Shown piece after piece: positions 15,780 through 25,170 of a stretch of 64,000 bases of DNA. The first letter of the stretch is position 1. Every line of letters starts with the position of its first letter. The notes beneath the pieces were generated by a model. The model was not told where the DNA came from. It did not search any database and worked only from the letters and a program-made list of their open reading frames with translations. The DNA is from Chloroflexi bacterium OLB14 (GTDB lineage Bacteria; Chloroflexota; Anaerolineae; Anaerolineales; Villigracilaceae), in contig LMZR01000049.1 in assembly GCA_001567105.1 (NCBI GenBank), positions 1 to 64,000 of the forward strand, in the 5' to 3' direction. A program made the translations under genes and the position numbers.

Positions 15780-18653
15780 ATGTCATCTAATTCTATTCGC
15801 GTGGTGGGGGCGCGTGTACATAACTTAAAAAATATCACCGTTGAAATTCCGCGCGATAAATTTGTAGTCATTACGGGTTTATCAGGTTCGGGAAAATCCT
15901 CTTTAGCATTCGATACAATTTTTGCTGAAGGTCAACGCCGTTACGTTGAATCACTGTCTGCTTATGCACGTCAGTTTATCGGACAAATGGATAAACCCGA
16001 TGTTGATTACATTGATGGACTCTCCCCTGCTGTTTCAATTGACCAAAAATCTACCAGTCATAATCCGCGTTCAACGGTTGGCACTGTGACCGAAATTTAT
16101 GATTACATGCGTTTGTTATTTGCACGCGCAGGCATTCCGCATTGCCCAACTTGTGGACGCGAAGTTGTTAAACAATCTGCTCAAGAAATTGTTGACCAAA
16201 TTGAAAATCTTCCTGAAGGCACACGCATTTTAATTTTGTCACCACTGGTACGCGGACGTAAAGGAACGTATCAAGCCGTGTTTGAAGAGATTCGCAAAGC
16301 AGGTTTTACGCGCGCGCGTGTAGATGGCACTGTGCAATCGTTAGATGATGAAATTGAATTAGATCGTTATAAACAACATACCATCGAAGCAGTTGTTGAT
16401 CGGCTTGTGATTTCACACAATGAAAATAAAGAAGATAAAAAAGCCGCGCGCACTCGTTTAACTGATTCAGTTGAAACTGCTTTGAAATTTGGTGAAGGTT
16501 ACATCACCGTTAACCTCGTTGATAAAAAAGAGGATATTCAATTCTCTGAGCATTTGGCTTGCCCCGAACACGGTTCAACCGTGCCTGAAATTGAGCCGCG
16601 AACCTTTTCATTTAACACGCCTCAAGGTGCTTGTCCTGAATGTCAGGGACTTGGTTCTAAACTTGAAATTGATCCTGACCGCATCATCCCTGACCGCGAC
16701 TTGTCACTGAACGAGGGAGCGATTATTACCTCAGAGTGGGGTCCACGCGAAGAAGGTGGTTATTATTGGCAATCGTTACAAGGCGTAGCACGCGCCTCCA
16801 AAATTGATATGGATAAACCCGTGCGCGAATTAACCAAAGAACAATTGAAATTAATTTTATACGGCACAGGTGATAAACAAATTCAAATGGTATATAAAAA
16901 TACCAACGGCAGTGAATTCAAATTCACGCGTGCCTTTGAAGGAGTCATCACAAATTTAGAAAGAAGATATAAAGAAACCAACTCCGAATGGATGCGCGAA
17001 AAAATATCGGAATATATGTCTGATAGACCTTGCCCTGCTTGTGGTGGCAAGAGATTAAATCCCGCCGCCTTAGCAGTGACAGTAGATGACGTGAACATTG
17101 TGCAAGCAAATTCATGGCCCGTGTTACAAACATTAGAGTGGGTCAAGAAAATTGCTGGTAAAAATTCTCCGCTCACAGCAAAGCAAAAAACGATTGCAGA
17201 AAGAGTCATTCGTGAAATTCATGAGCGATTAAATTTCTTGGTCAATGTTGGTTTAGATTATTTGACATTGAATCGTTCAGCAGTGACGTTATCAGGTGGT
17301 GAGGCGCAACGCATTCGTTTAGCAACACAAGTTGGTTCTCGTTTAGTCGGTGTGTTATATGTATTAGATGAACCATCTATTGGTTTGCATCCACGCGATA
17401 ATTCGAGATTGCTTGAAACACTAAAAGGATTAAGAGATTTAGGCAATACTGTTTTAGTCGTTGAACATGATGATGAAACGATTCGCGAATCAGATTGGGT
17501 GATTGATTTAGGTCCAGCGGCTGGCGAGCATGGCGGACAAGTAATTGCAGCAGGAACTCCCAAGCAAATATTGGCGCACCCAAAGTCGTTGACAGGTCAA
17601 TACCTTTCGGGCAGAAAACAAGTTGAAGTCCCGAAAAAGAGGCGTGACGGAAATGGAAAAAATCTCAAGATAGTAAACGCTGTCGCGAATAATCTTAAAA
17701 AAATAACAGTCAATCTTCCGCTTGGAAAATTAGTTTGCATTACAGGAGTCAGTGGTTCGGGTAAATCCACATTGATGAGTGATATTTTGTATAACGCGCT
17801 GGCTTCAAAATTAATGGGTGCGCGAACACAAGCGGGCGAGCATGACAAAATTGAAGGCGTTGAGCATTTAGATAAAATTATTAACATTGACCAATCACCG
17901 ATTGGACGAACACCACGCTCAAACCCTGGAACGTACACAGGTTTGTTTGATGAAATGCGAAAGTTGTTTGCTGAGTTACCTGAAAGTAAAGTGCGTGGAT
18001 ATAAGCCTGGACGTTTTTCATTCAATGTGCATGGTGGGCGTTGTGAGGCTTGTCAGGGACAAGGTGAGTTGCGAATCGAAATGCAATTTTTACCCGATGT
18101 GTATGTGCCTTGTGATGTGTGTCATGGTAAACGATTCAATCGTGAGACCTTGCAAGTTTTATTCCGTGATCAATATTCTATTGCCGATATTTTAGATATG
18201 ACTGTTGACCATGCTGTGAAAGAATTTGAAAATTATCCACACATGGTAAATAAATTAAAGTTGTTGCAAGAAGTCGGCTTGGGATATGTAAAAGTGGGTC
18301 AGCCTGCTACAACATTATCAGGTGGTGAAGCGCAACGGGTGAAGTTATCGAAAGAATTATCTCGCCGCGCAACTGGGCGAACATTATATGTTTTAGATGA
18401 ACCATCTGTTGGTTTACACGCCGCAGATGTGCATAAGTTAATTGAAGTAATTCAACGTTTAGTTGATACTGGTAATTCAGTTTTAATTATCGAACATAAT
18501 TTAGACATCATCAAAGTAGCAGATTGGATTATTGATTTAGGTCCAGAAGGTGGAGATAGAGGCGGTGAATTAATTGCCGAAGGCACACCTGAGCAAGTGA
18601 TGAAGGTCAAGGGTTCTTATACGGGGAAATATTTGAAAGAGCATTTGAAGTAG
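15780..18653 (+). CDS. uvrA: Excinuclease ABC subunit A
   Basis: UvrA is the dimeric ATPase that finds bulky DNA lesions and loads UvrB in nucleotide excision repair. The 957-residue length is normal. The first ATPase shows Walker [10 protein letters not shown] (about residue 33), a zinc module CPTCGREVV (about 121), CPECQGLG and a second CPACGG, and signature [12 protein letters not shown] (about 502). The second ATPase shows Walker [10 protein letters not shown] (about 656), a zinc finger with [10 protein letters not shown] and CDVCHGKRF (about 750-790), signature [14 protein letters not shown] and [10 protein letters not shown]. The reading frame is intact. It stands alone, downstream of an inverted repeat. 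The start is the first ATG; no clear Shine-Dalgarno sequence precedes it. Confidence 0.98.
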   Translation: MSSNSIRVVGARVHNLKNITVEIPRDKFVVITGLSGSGKSSLAFDTIFAEGQRRYVESLSAYARQFIGQMDKPDVDYIDGLSPAVSIDQKSTSHNPRSTVGTVTEIYDYMRLLFARAGIPHCPTCGREVVKQSAQEIVDQIENLPEGTRILILSPLVRGRKGTYQAVFEEIRKAGFTRARVDGTVQSLDDEIELDRYKQHTIEAVVDRLVISHNENKEDKKAARTRLTDSVETALKFGEGYITVNLVDKKEDIQFSEHLACPEHGSTVPEIEPRTFSFNTPQGACPECQGLGSKLEIDPDRIIPDRDLSLNEGAIITSEWGPREEGGYYWQSLQGVARASKIDMDKPVRELTKEQLKLILYGTGDKQIQMVYKNTNGSEFKFTRAFEGVITNLERRYKETNSEWMREKISEYMSDRPCPACGGKRLNPAALAVTVDDVNIVQANSWPVLQTLEWVKKIAGKNSPLTAKQKTIAERVIREIHERLNFLVNVGLDYLTLNRSAVTLSGGEAQRIRLATQVGSRLVGVLYVLDEPSIGLHPRDNSRLLETLKGLRDLGNTVLVVEHDDETIRESDWVIDLGPAAGEHGGQVIAAGTPKQILAHPKSLTGQYLSGRKQVEVPKKRRDGNGKNLKIVNAVANNLKKITVNLPLGKLVCITGVSGSGKSTLMSDILYNALASKLMGARTQAGEHDKIEGVEHLDKIINIDQSPIGRTPRSNPGTYTGLFDEMRKLFAELPESKVRGYKPGRFSFNVHGGRCEACQGQGELRIEMQFLPDVYVPCDVCHGKRFNRETLQVLFRDQYSIADILDMTVDHAVKEFENYPHMVNKLKLLQEVGLGYVKVGQPATTLSGGEAQRVKLSKELSRRATGRTLYVLDEPSVGLHAADVHKLIEVIQRLVDTGNSVLIIEHNLDIIKVADWIIDLGPEGGDRGGELIAEGTPEQVMKVKGSYTGKYLKEHLK

Positions 18654-18720
18654 ATAAGTAAACAGGTAGACAGGTATACAAGTAGGCAAGGTTTGTATGC
18701 CTGTTTCTATGTCTACGCAT
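18654..18720. repeat. Octamer tandem repeat tract (RRGTARAC family)
   Basis: Directly after the uvrA stop come degenerate octamers AAGTAAAC, AGGTAGAC, AGGTATAC, AAGTAGGC, then an inverted segment TGCCTGTTTCTATGTCTAC that can fold back on them. Related tracts lie at 25079 and 55041. The hairpin may serve as the uvrA terminator. Confidence 0.65.
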
Positions 18721-18801
18721 TTTGTTTTTTCAGGTAGAATTATTTTGTATCGTAACAAGTTAAAACCCATAAAAAGTATGCGATACAAAAGGATATCTTA
18801 A

Positions 18802-19596
18802 ATGAACAACAGACCATCTTTATCTTCTAGCCCACTTGGCACTATGAGAAAGAAGAAAAATAAAAATAATGTTATTCTTATTTCAGCAGGCATATTAGTA
18901 TTGGCTGGGTTAGCAGTTTTAATTTATTGGCTTCTTCAACCTGGTAAGCCATTAAATAGCTGGATTGCTACCGAAACACCAACGCCCACCATTACACCAT
19001 CTCCTACAAATACAAACACGCCAACTGCTACATCAACCGAGACGCCATCGCCAACAGTTACGTTTACGCCAACCTTCTCTGCTCCGTTTACTTACACCGT
19101 GCAAGATGGCGACTCATTGATTGTGATTGCTGAAAAATATAATCTTGGCGCTGACGCCTTAGAGCTTATCTTGATATTAAACCCATACAGCGAAACCGAA
19201 ACTGGCACCATTGGCATTGACCCTGTTGCCCAAATTGTAATTCCTGGGCAAGTAATATTACTTCCTTATCCAGGCATGCCACTGCCAACAGCCACACCAT
19301 TGCCCCCTAACATGCCACGTGGCACAATCGTAGAATATACTGTCAAATCTGGTGATTCACTTGGTGGTATTGCCAATAAATTCAATTCAACTATTGAAGA
19401 CATTTCAAAAGAAAATGGCATCACAGACCCGAACGCCTTATTTGTTGGTCAAATATTACGCATCCCAGTTAATATGGTTACCCCAACTGCCACACGCCCA
19501 CCAACCAGCACGCCTATCACACCAGGTCCTGGCACATTCCTACCCACTGCCACATTCACCCCAATTAACAACGTGGCGCCTACAAACACACCATAA
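18802..19596 (+). CDS. Membrane-anchored protein with two LysM domains
   Basis: The 264-residue protein has a short basic N-terminus, one membrane helix (VILISAGILVLAGLAVLIYW, about 32-51), a Thr/Pro-rich linker and two LysM domains. The first begins YTVQDGDSLIVIAEKYNLG (about 97) and the second YTVKSGDSLGGIANKFNS (about 180, ending VGQILRIPV). A Thr/Pro tail ends the chain. LysM domains bind N-acetylglucosamine polymers, so the protein should hold onto peptidoglycan from the outer face of the membrane. It has no catalytic domain. Confidence 0.88.
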   Translation: MNNRPSLSSSPLGTMRKKKNKNNVILISAGILVLAGLAVLIYWLLQPGKPLNSWIATETPTPTITPSPTNTNTPTATSTETPSPTVTFTPTFSAPFTYTVQDGDSLIVIAEKYNLGADALELILILNPYSETETGTIGIDPVAQIVIPGQVILLPYPGMPLPTATPLPPNMPRGTIVEYTVKSGDSLGGIANKFNSTIEDISKENGITDPNALFVGQILRIPVNMVTPTATRPPTSTPITPGPGTFLPTATFTPINNVAPTNTP

Positions 19597-19671
19597 ATTA
19601 CTAGACAAAACCCCATCCATCATGTAAAATACACCGCCGTCAAAAGTAATATAAGTAATTGGAGAAAAACC

Positions 19672-19944
19672 TTGGCTAACATACAATCACAAATCAAACG
19701 CAATCGTCAAAACGAAAAACGACGTCTACGCAACCGCAACGTTCGTGGTGCCGCCCGCACAGCAGATAATGCCGCTCGCAAAGCACTCGAAACAAATGCT
19801 CCCGAAACTCGTGCAGAAGTTTTGAAAGCCATCAGTGCTTTAGATAAAGCCGCCGAAAAAGGTGTGCTTCACAAAAACACCATTGCACGTCGCAAAAGCC
19901 GATTGATGAAACGTTTGACCGCAATCAGCAAGAAAAGCGAATAA
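19672..19944 (+). CDS. rpsT: 30S ribosomal protein S20
   Basis: S20 is a primary 16S rRNA-binding protein of the small subunit. The 90-residue protein is strongly basic and helical: MANIQSQIKRNRQNEKRRLR at the N-terminus and HKNTIARRKSRLMKRL at the C-terminus match the family closely. The start is TTG at 19672, preceded by GGAGAAAAACC. No ATG fits, because starting later would remove the conserved MANI/ANIQSQIKR segment. It is followed at once by a strong terminator. Confidence 0.96.
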   Translation: MANIQSQIKRNRQNEKRRLRNRNVRGAARTADNAARKALETNAPETRAEVLKAISALDKAAEKGVLHKNTIARRKSRLMKRLTAISKKSE

Positions 19945-19960
19945 GATTCCTTTTCAGATG

Positions 19961-19989
19961 AAACGGGAGTTTGATAACTCCCGTTTTTT
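19961..19989 (+). terminator. rpsT intrinsic terminator
   Basis: AAACGGGAGTT-TGAT-AACTCCCGTTT forms a perfect 11-bp stem followed by a T run (to 19989), starting 17 bases after the rpsT stop. Confidence 0.93.
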
Positions 19990-20050
19990 GTTGCTTGATA
20001 CAAATCCGCTTCACACTTGCTGATAGTTGATTCTGTTTCAACAACATTTG

Positions 20051-20188
20051 TCATTGCGAGGAGGGCGTTGGTCGAGTAGGCAGTGCTTTTCTGCCGTATC
20101 GAGACCAGCCCGACGAAGCAATCTTATGACTTTGTTGGAGATTGCTTCGCCTTTATGGTCTCGATACGCCCAACAGGCTCGCAATGAC
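20051..20188. repeat. CATTGCGAGG palindromic element with a nested second repeat
   Basis: The outer ends TCATTGCGAGGAGGGCG and CTCGCAATGAC, with an inner CGACGAAGCAATC and GAGATTGCTTCG, match the element at 24434-24524. Here the middle is interrupted by a different palindrome, TTGGTCGAGTAGGCAG ... CTGCCGTATCGAGACCAG (20069-20108), and a further half-copy ATGGTCTCGATACG (20156-20169). The nested type also occurs near 56400, 56473 and 57482. The element ends just ahead of a TATAAT (20204-20209) that may serve argS. Confidence 0.8.
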
Positions 20189-20239
20189 TGAAAAGCGTTT
20201 TGATATAATCTCAACTTACCTACAGGAATTGCTTGGCTT

Positions 20240-22063
20240 ATGTTTACCAAAGAACAAAACCTCATTGAAGAAAAAATAAAATCATTTTGCAAAGTCAATG
20301 ACATTGCATTGGCTGAATTAAAATGGCAAGCCATTCCGTTTGCTGGTGAATGGGGTTTTGCTACATCATTTTTTCAGACAGCCGCCAACGAAGCCAAACT
20401 TGGTAAAGGTAACAAACTTCCAGTGCCACAAAAGGCTCAAGAAATCGCAAACCAAGTTGCAGGTCAGATTGGAAGCGTGGATGGGATTAGTCGCATCGAA
20501 GCAGTCAAAGGCTATCTCAATATCTATTTCAAAACATCAGATTATGCCAAACGTGTTGTAGATGCAGTGCTTGCAGAAAAAAATAATTTTGGGCGTGGTG
20601 AAAAAAAATCTGAACGCGTGATGGTGGAATATGCCCAGCCGAATACACATCATTCATTTCATATTGGTCATGCGCGCAATACAATTTTAGGTGAAGTGTT
20701 AGCACGTTTGGTTGAGTTTGCAGGCTATGAAACAATTCGCGCTTCATATCCAGGCGATTTGGGTTTGGGCGTGATTACCGTCATGTGGATTTATGACAAA
20801 TTTTATAAAGGTCAAGAACCACAAGGCGTGCATGAGCGTGGTCAATGGTTGGCGAAGTTATATACAGAAGCAACTGCTTTGTTAGAAAAAAAAGAAAATG
20901 AAACGCCAGAAGAAACTGCTCAACGCGAAGCATACGATGCTGAACGCCGTGAGATGTATAAAAAATGGGATGCAGGCGATGAGTATGTGCGCAATTTATG
21001 GCAAGTGACTCGTGAGTGGAGTTTGGAAGAATTGCGCGAAATTTTAGACATGCTCGATGTAAAGATAGATGTTTGGTTTTATGAAAGTGAAGTTGATGAA
21101 CCTTCTAAATTAATTGTTGAAGAATTGATTCAAAAAAATATCGCTGATGATGAAAGACCAAGCGGTGGCGCAGTGATTGTTAAGATTGATGAAAAACTTG
21201 GTTTAACAAAAGAAAAATATAGAACCAACGTAATTTTGAGACGTGATGGCACAACTTTATATTTGACTAAAGATTTAGCATTAGCAAAAACAAAATTTGA
21301 AAAACATCATGTAGATCGTTCAATTTATGTGGTGGATTCTCGACAGTCATTACATTTGCAACAAGCCTTTGCTATTTTGAAGTTATGGGGCTTTCCACAA
21401 GCCGAGAAATGCTATCACCTCGCTTATGGATTTGTCAGTTTGCCTGAAGGTGCTATGTCATCTCGGCGCGGAACTGTAGTGCTATTCAAAGATGTATATG
21501 ACGAAGCAGTGAAGCGCGTGCTTTCAGTAGAAGCAGAAAAAAGTGCTGATATTCCTGCTGAAGAACGAGAAAAAATTGCTCAGCAAATTGGTTTGGGCGC
21601 ATTGGTTTATTCCATGCTTTCAGTGGATAACAATAAAGATATCGTCTTTGATATTAACGAGGCATTATCTTTTGACGGCAGAACGGGTCCATATATTCAG
21701 AATGCACATGTGCGAGCAAATTCGATTCTGAAGAAGTCACAAGTAGAAGGTCAAAAGTCAAACGACTTGCGACTTGCGACCTTTGACTATGAATTAACTA
21801 AACACGAAATTGATTTAATTGAGCAAATATCACAATTTCCGCAAAAGGTGAATCAAGCCGCAGAAGAATATCGTCCGTTGGTGATGGCAATGTATGCTTA
21901 CGATTTAGCCAATACATTTCATTCGTTTTATCATGCTGTTAATGTCTTGCAATCTGAAACTGAAAATATCAAAAATGCCCGTTTAAGTTTGGTGATGGCA
22001 GCAAAGCAAACAATTGCGAATGCTTTACGGCTTTTAGATATTCAGTCACCTGATGTGATGTGA
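20240..22063 (+). CDS. argS: Arginyl-tRNA synthetase
   Basis: ArgS attaches arginine to tRNA(Arg). The 607-residue protein has an N-terminal additional domain (about 1-115), the class I HIGH motif in FHIGHARN (about residue 138-145), the KMSKS-equivalent AMSSRRGTVV (about 405), and the C-terminal anticodon-binding helical domain starting near GPYIQNAHVRA. A palindromic/heptamer repeat (21749-21787) is translated in frame as the segment EGQKSNDLRLATFDYE between the catalytic and anticodon domains, a place that tolerates insertions. The downstream gene obgE starts 16 bases after the stop, so they probably form an operon. Confidence 0.96.
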   Translation: MFTKEQNLIEEKIKSFCKVNDIALAELKWQAIPFAGEWGFATSFFQTAANEAKLGKGNKLPVPQKAQEIANQVAGQIGSVDGISRIEAVKGYLNIYFKTSDYAKRVVDAVLAEKNNFGRGEKKSERVMVEYAQPNTHHSFHIGHARNTILGEVLARLVEFAGYETIRASYPGDLGLGVITVMWIYDKFYKGQEPQGVHERGQWLAKLYTEATALLEKKENETPEETAQREAYDAERREMYKKWDAGDEYVRNLWQVTREWSLEELREILDMLDVKIDVWFYESEVDEPSKLIVEELIQKNIADDERPSGGAVIVKIDEKLGLTKEKYRTNVILRRDGTTLYLTKDLALAKTKFEKHHVDRSIYVVDSRQSLHLQQAFAILKLWGFPQAEKCYHLAYGFVSLPEGAMSSRRGTVVLFKDVYDEAVKRVLSVEAEKSADIPAEEREKIAQQIGLGALVYSMLSVDNNKDIVFDINEALSFDGRTGPYIQNAHVRANSILKKSQVEGQKSNDLRLATFDYELTKHEIDLIEQISQFPQKVNQAAEEYRPLVMAMYAYDLANTFHSFYHAVNVLQSETENIKNARLSLVMAAKQTIANALRLLDIQSPDVM

Positions 22064-22078
22064 TTAGGTAAAACAAGT

Positions 22079-23344
22079 ATGTTTATAGATCAAGTTAATA
22101 TATTCGTAAAATCTGGCAAAGGCGGAGATGGCATGGTGCATTTTCGCCGTGAAAAATATGAACCGCGTGGTGGACCCGATGGCGGTGATGGTGGCAAAGG
22201 CGGCGATTTAATTTTTGAAGTTAAATCCACGTTGAATTCGCTTTCACATTTTCGCCCCAAACAAAGATTCGCCGCAGAAGATGGAATCAATGGTGGATCT
22301 GCTCAAATGACTGGGCGTTACGGAAAAGATTTAATCATTCATGTTCCACCTGGCACCATTATTTATGATGCTGAAACTGGTGACTTACTTGGTGATTTAA
22401 CCAACGATAAACAGCAATTGATTGTCTGCAAAGGTGGGCGTGGCGGACGTGGCAATCAACATTTTGCGACATCACGCAATCAAGCACCTCGCACTGCTGA
22501 ACGTGGTGAACCTCATGAAGAAAAGATGATTCGCCTCGAACTCAAGCTGATAGCAGATATCGGAATTATAGGTTTGCCTAACGCTGGGAAATCGTCACTG
22601 CTTTCGGTGCTGACCAATGCCAAACCAAAAATTGGTGATTATCCATTTACAACGTTAGAACCAAATCTCGGTGTAGCAAAGTTGGATGATGAAACAACAG
22701 TTGTCTTAGCAGATATTCCTGGATTAATTGAAGGCGCACATGAAGGCGCAGGCTTAGGGCATGACTTTTTACGTCACATTCAACGCACGCGCGTTTTGAT
22801 TCACATGATTGATGGTTTATCTGAAGATCCGTTGGCTGATTATTCTCAAATCAATTCTGAGTTATCTTTGTTTGATACAAAACTTGGTAATAAACCGCAA
22901 GTGGTTGTGATTAATAAAATTGATCAACCCGATGTGCAAGCAAAATTAAAAGAAATTGAAAAAAGTTTTAAAAAGAAAAAAATTGAAATTATCACAGCCT
23001 CAGCCATGGCGAGAACTAACACGCGCGATGTTTTAGTGTCAGCTTATAAAAAACTTGAAGAACTGCCACCAGTTGAAACAGAGAAAGAAGCGTTACCTAT
23101 CTACAAGCCAGAAGTGGATCCGAATCAATTTGAAATCAAACGTGAAGATGGTGATAAATGGAGAGTGTATGGCGTGGCGATTGAACGCGCTGCCAAGATG
23201 ACGTATTGGGAACATCATGGTTCGGTGCGCCGCTTTCAACGCTTGATGCAAAAATTAGGCGTGGATAAATCACTGCGTGAAGTTGGCGTGCAAGAAGGCG
23301 ATACAGTTTTTATCGGTGATTTTGAATTGGAATGGCAGGAATAG
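22079..23344 (+). CDS. obgE: GTPase Obg/CgtA
   Basis: Obg is an essential GTPase that acts in 50S ribosome assembly and stress control. The 421-residue protein has the glycine-rich Obg fold (residues 1-158; SGKGGDGMVHFRREKYEPRG, GGRGGRGNQHF), then the G domain with G1 GLPNAGKSS (about 166), switch I/II FTTLEPNLG and DIPGLIEGAHEGAGLG, and G4 INKID. The C-terminal OCT domain is complete (WRVYGVAIERAAKMTYWEHH ... GDTVFIGDFELEW). It lies between argS and a small membrane-protein gene and the frame is intact. Confidence 0.97.
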   Translation: MFIDQVNIFVKSGKGGDGMVHFRREKYEPRGGPDGGDGGKGGDLIFEVKSTLNSLSHFRPKQRFAAEDGINGGSAQMTGRYGKDLIIHVPPGTIIYDAETGDLLGDLTNDKQQLIVCKGGRGGRGNQHFATSRNQAPRTAERGEPHEEKMIRLELKLIADIGIIGLPNAGKSSLLSVLTNAKPKIGDYPFTTLEPNLGVAKLDDETTVVLADIPGLIEGAHEGAGLGHDFLRHIQRTRVLIHMIDGLSEDPLADYSQINSELSLFDTKLGNKPQVVVINKIDQPDVQAKLKEIEKSFKKKKIEIITASAMARTNTRDVLVSAYKKLEELPPVETEKEALPIYKPEVDPNQFEIKREDGDKWRVYGVAIERAAKMTYWEHHGSVRRFQRLMQKLGVDKSLREVGVQEGDTVFIGDFELEWQE

Positions 23345-23387
23345 CGATTGGCTGTTGCAATTAGCAGTTAGTGATTAGAAGATTTTT

Positions 23388-23813
23388 ATGAATATAAAAA
23401 ATAAGTCTAAACAGCGCATTTTTATTACTGTCTTAATAATTATTGGTTGTTTGTTAATTTTATTTTTTGGGTTGCGCACATTTCATGCTTTTCAAAAATT
23501 CGATCGGCATGGTCCGCCTCCTGGAGATTTTCCTGAAAAAATAGAAACAGATGTTGAACGAGTGCGCGAGTGGATGACCATACCTTTTATTGCGCACATG
23601 TATGGTGTGCCTGAACCAATTTTATATGAAGCATTAGGTGTTCCTGAAGAGGGTAATCATAAAAAAAGTTTAGAGGATTTGAACAAGGAATATTTTCCTG
23701 AAACAGATGGAATGGTAATGGAAATTGTTAAAGCGACTTTACTTGCGCATCAACCCCCGCCTACACCTGTTCCTGCACTGACGGTAATTCCTCCCGCTAC
23801 ATCCTCCCCTTAA
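23388..23813 (+). CDS. Small single-pass membrane protein, unknown function
   Basis: The 141-residue protein has one N-terminal membrane helix (IFITVLIIIGCLLILFFGL) and an outer domain of about 90 residues with WMTIPFIAHMYGVPEPILYE and ALGVPEEGNHKKSLEDLNKE. The IAxxYGVPExxLxEALGV pattern looks like a small helix-turn-helix-like peptide also found next to membrane-protein genes in other genomes, but I cannot name it. The tail is Pro/Thr-rich. It ends three bases before the DedA-like gene, which points to a shared function or at least co-transcription. Confidence 0.65.
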   Translation: MNIKNKSKQRIFITVLIIIGCLLILFFGLRTFHAFQKFDRHGPPPGDFPEKIETDVERVREWMTIPFIAHMYGVPEPILYEALGVPEEGNHKKSLEDLNKEYFPETDGMVMEIVKATLLAHQPPPTPVPALTVIPPATSSP

Positions 23814-23816
23814 TCC

Positions 23817-24409
23817 ATGTCTGACTTTTTATTAACTCAAGTTATTAATTATGGCGCACCTTTGCTTGGTTTGATTGTTTTTATTGGCGGGCTGGGTGTG
23901 CCATTGCCATGTACCTTATTGGTGATTGCGGCTGGCGCATTTGCAAAACAAGAAATTTTAGATTGGCGAATCACAGCATTGATTAGTATTGTTTGTGTAA
24001 TCTTTGGTGATGTTTTAAGTTATTCATTTGGCTATTACTCACGCGAAAAAGTGTTATCTCGTTTTTAGTAATACGCCACAATGGATACAAGCTGAAGAAT
24101 CATTTCGCAAATGGGGTCCGCTTTCTATTTTCTTTTCAAGATTTTTAGTGACTGCCATTGCACTGCCTGTCAATTTACTTTCTGGCACAACGCGTTATTC
24201 CTTTCAAAAATTTTTGATTTATGATTCACTTGGCGAAATGGTTTGGGGTTTTAGGCTATGGTGGCTTGGGATATTTATTCGGTAGTCAATGGGAAGTAGT
24301 TAATGAATTTCTGAGTAACTTCGGTGGCGTTACTTTAGGTTTGATATTCTTATTTTTTGGAATCAGGCAGGTTTGGAATTGGAGAATAAAGAAATCCCTC
24401 TCGATGTGA
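23817..24409 (+). pseudogene. DedA-family membrane protein, two frameshifts
   Basis: Three overlapping frames together give one DedA/SNARE-associated protein of about 196 residues. Frame 1 has VFIGGLGVPLPCTLLVIAAG and SYSFGYYSREKVLSRF. Frame 2 has ESFRKWGPLSIFFSRFLVTA and LPVNLLSGTTRYSFQKFL, the family's core FxRF..xR..xP motif region. Frame 3 has GYGGLGYLFGSQWE and the last helix. The breaks fall in a T5 run (24062-24066) and a GGGGTTTT run (24245-24252); removing one T from each restores the frame. DedA proteins are lipid transporters/flippases of the inner membrane. Two homopolymer breaks in one gene suggest consensus error rather than decay. Confidence 0.78.
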
Positions 24410-24420
24410 GAGGGATTTTT
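24392..24420 (+). terminator. Intrinsic terminator overlapping the dedA stop
   Basis: AAATCCCTCTC-GATGT-GAGAGGGATTT is an 11-bp perfect stem followed by T residues. The stop codon of the DedA reading sits at the end of the loop. Confidence 0.88.
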
Positions 24421-24433
24421 AAAAACCAGAACT

Positions 24434-24524
24434 CGTCATTGCGAGGAGGGCGAATACCCGACGAAGCAATCTTATGACATTGCTGGAGATTGCTTCGTCG
24501 CAACAAACGCGGCTCGCAATGACG
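24434..24524. repeat. CATTGCGAGG palindromic element, simple copy
   Basis: CGTCATTGCGAGGAGGGCG at the left end and CTCGCAATGACGG at the right end pair. Inside, CGACGAAGCAATC pairs with GAGATTGCTTCGTCG. It is the same element as at 20051-20188 but without the nested insertion. It lies between convergent genes. Confidence 0.82.
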
Positions 24525-24547
24525 GAAATTTGTTTTTAAGATAATTT

Positions 24548-25036
24548 CTAATGATGATGACCTTCTTCATGCACATGACCATGATCTAATTCTTCGTCCG
24601 TTGGTTTGCGCAAGGCAACTACTTTGACGTAAAAATTTAACACTGCCCCAGCCAGTGGATGATTGAAATCTAACTTGACTGTTTTATCGTCAAAACTTTG
24701 CACATAGGCACCACGATGTTCACCATCTTCATCGGTGATATGTAACTCTAAGCCTTCTTCCAATTTCATATCTGATGGAAATTCTGCGCGAGGTACATCC
24801 ATAAAGGCTTCTTCGTCAAATTCGCCGTAGCCATCGGCAGGTTGCACGGTCACTTCTTTGCTGTCACCAATTTTCATGCCCATCATTTCATTTTCTAAGC
24901 CTGGGATGATGTTGCCATAGCCTGCTAAAAATTGTAATGGACCTGCTTCGTCAGACGAATCTAATACTTCACCATCTACGGTTAATTTATATTCCATTGA
25001 AACTACAACGCCATCTTCTACTTTTTCGATGCTCAT
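24548..25036 (-). CDS. FKBP-type peptidyl-prolyl isomerase, SlyD-like
   Basis: The 162-residue protein shows the SlyD plan. An FKBP half-domain (VSMEYKLTVDGEVLDSSDEA, GPLQFLAGYGNIIPGLENEM) is followed by an inserted chaperone flap (about 72-125) and the return to FKBP (LDFNHPLAGAVLNFYVKVVA). It ends in a His-rich tail, HGHVHEEGHHH, which in SlyD binds nickel. It catalyses cis-trans isomerisation of proline bonds in the cytosol and may help metal delivery. ATTAGGAAAAAA-like purine-rich sequence precedes the ATG. It is a single-gene unit. Confidence 0.93.
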   Translation of the reverse strand: MSIEKVEDGVVVSMEYKLTVDGEVLDSSDEAGPLQFLAGYGNIIPGLENEMMGMKIGDSKEVTVQPADGYGEFDEEAFMDVPRAEFPSDMKLEEGLELHITDEDGEHRGAYVQSFDDKTVKLDFNHPLAGAVLNFYVKVVALRKPTDEELDHGHVHEEGHHH

Positions 25037-25078
25037 ATTTTTTTCCTTTTTTATGTAATGTTGAGATTGTATCAGTAA

Positions 25079-25150
25079 ATAAGGGAATAGGTAAATAAGT
25101 AAACAGGTAGATAGGTAGACAAGTAAACAGGTAAACTGGTAAGCAAGTAA
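25079..25150. repeat. Octamer tandem repeat tract (RRGTARAC family)
   Basis: At least seven degenerate octamers in a row: AAGTAAAC, AGGTAGAT, AGGTAGAC, AAGTAAAC, AGGTAAAC, TGGTAAGC, AAGTAAAA. The tract lies between the divergent slyD-like and P1-peptidase genes, so it occupies their promoter region. Confidence 0.8.
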
Positions 25151-25170
25151 AATAAAGCAGAGGTGAAATT

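Noticed and set aside
25079..25150. CRISPR array
   Set aside because: Units are 8 bp, degenerate and without spacers. No cas genes are present. The Cas4-like nuclease at 32084 stands alone.
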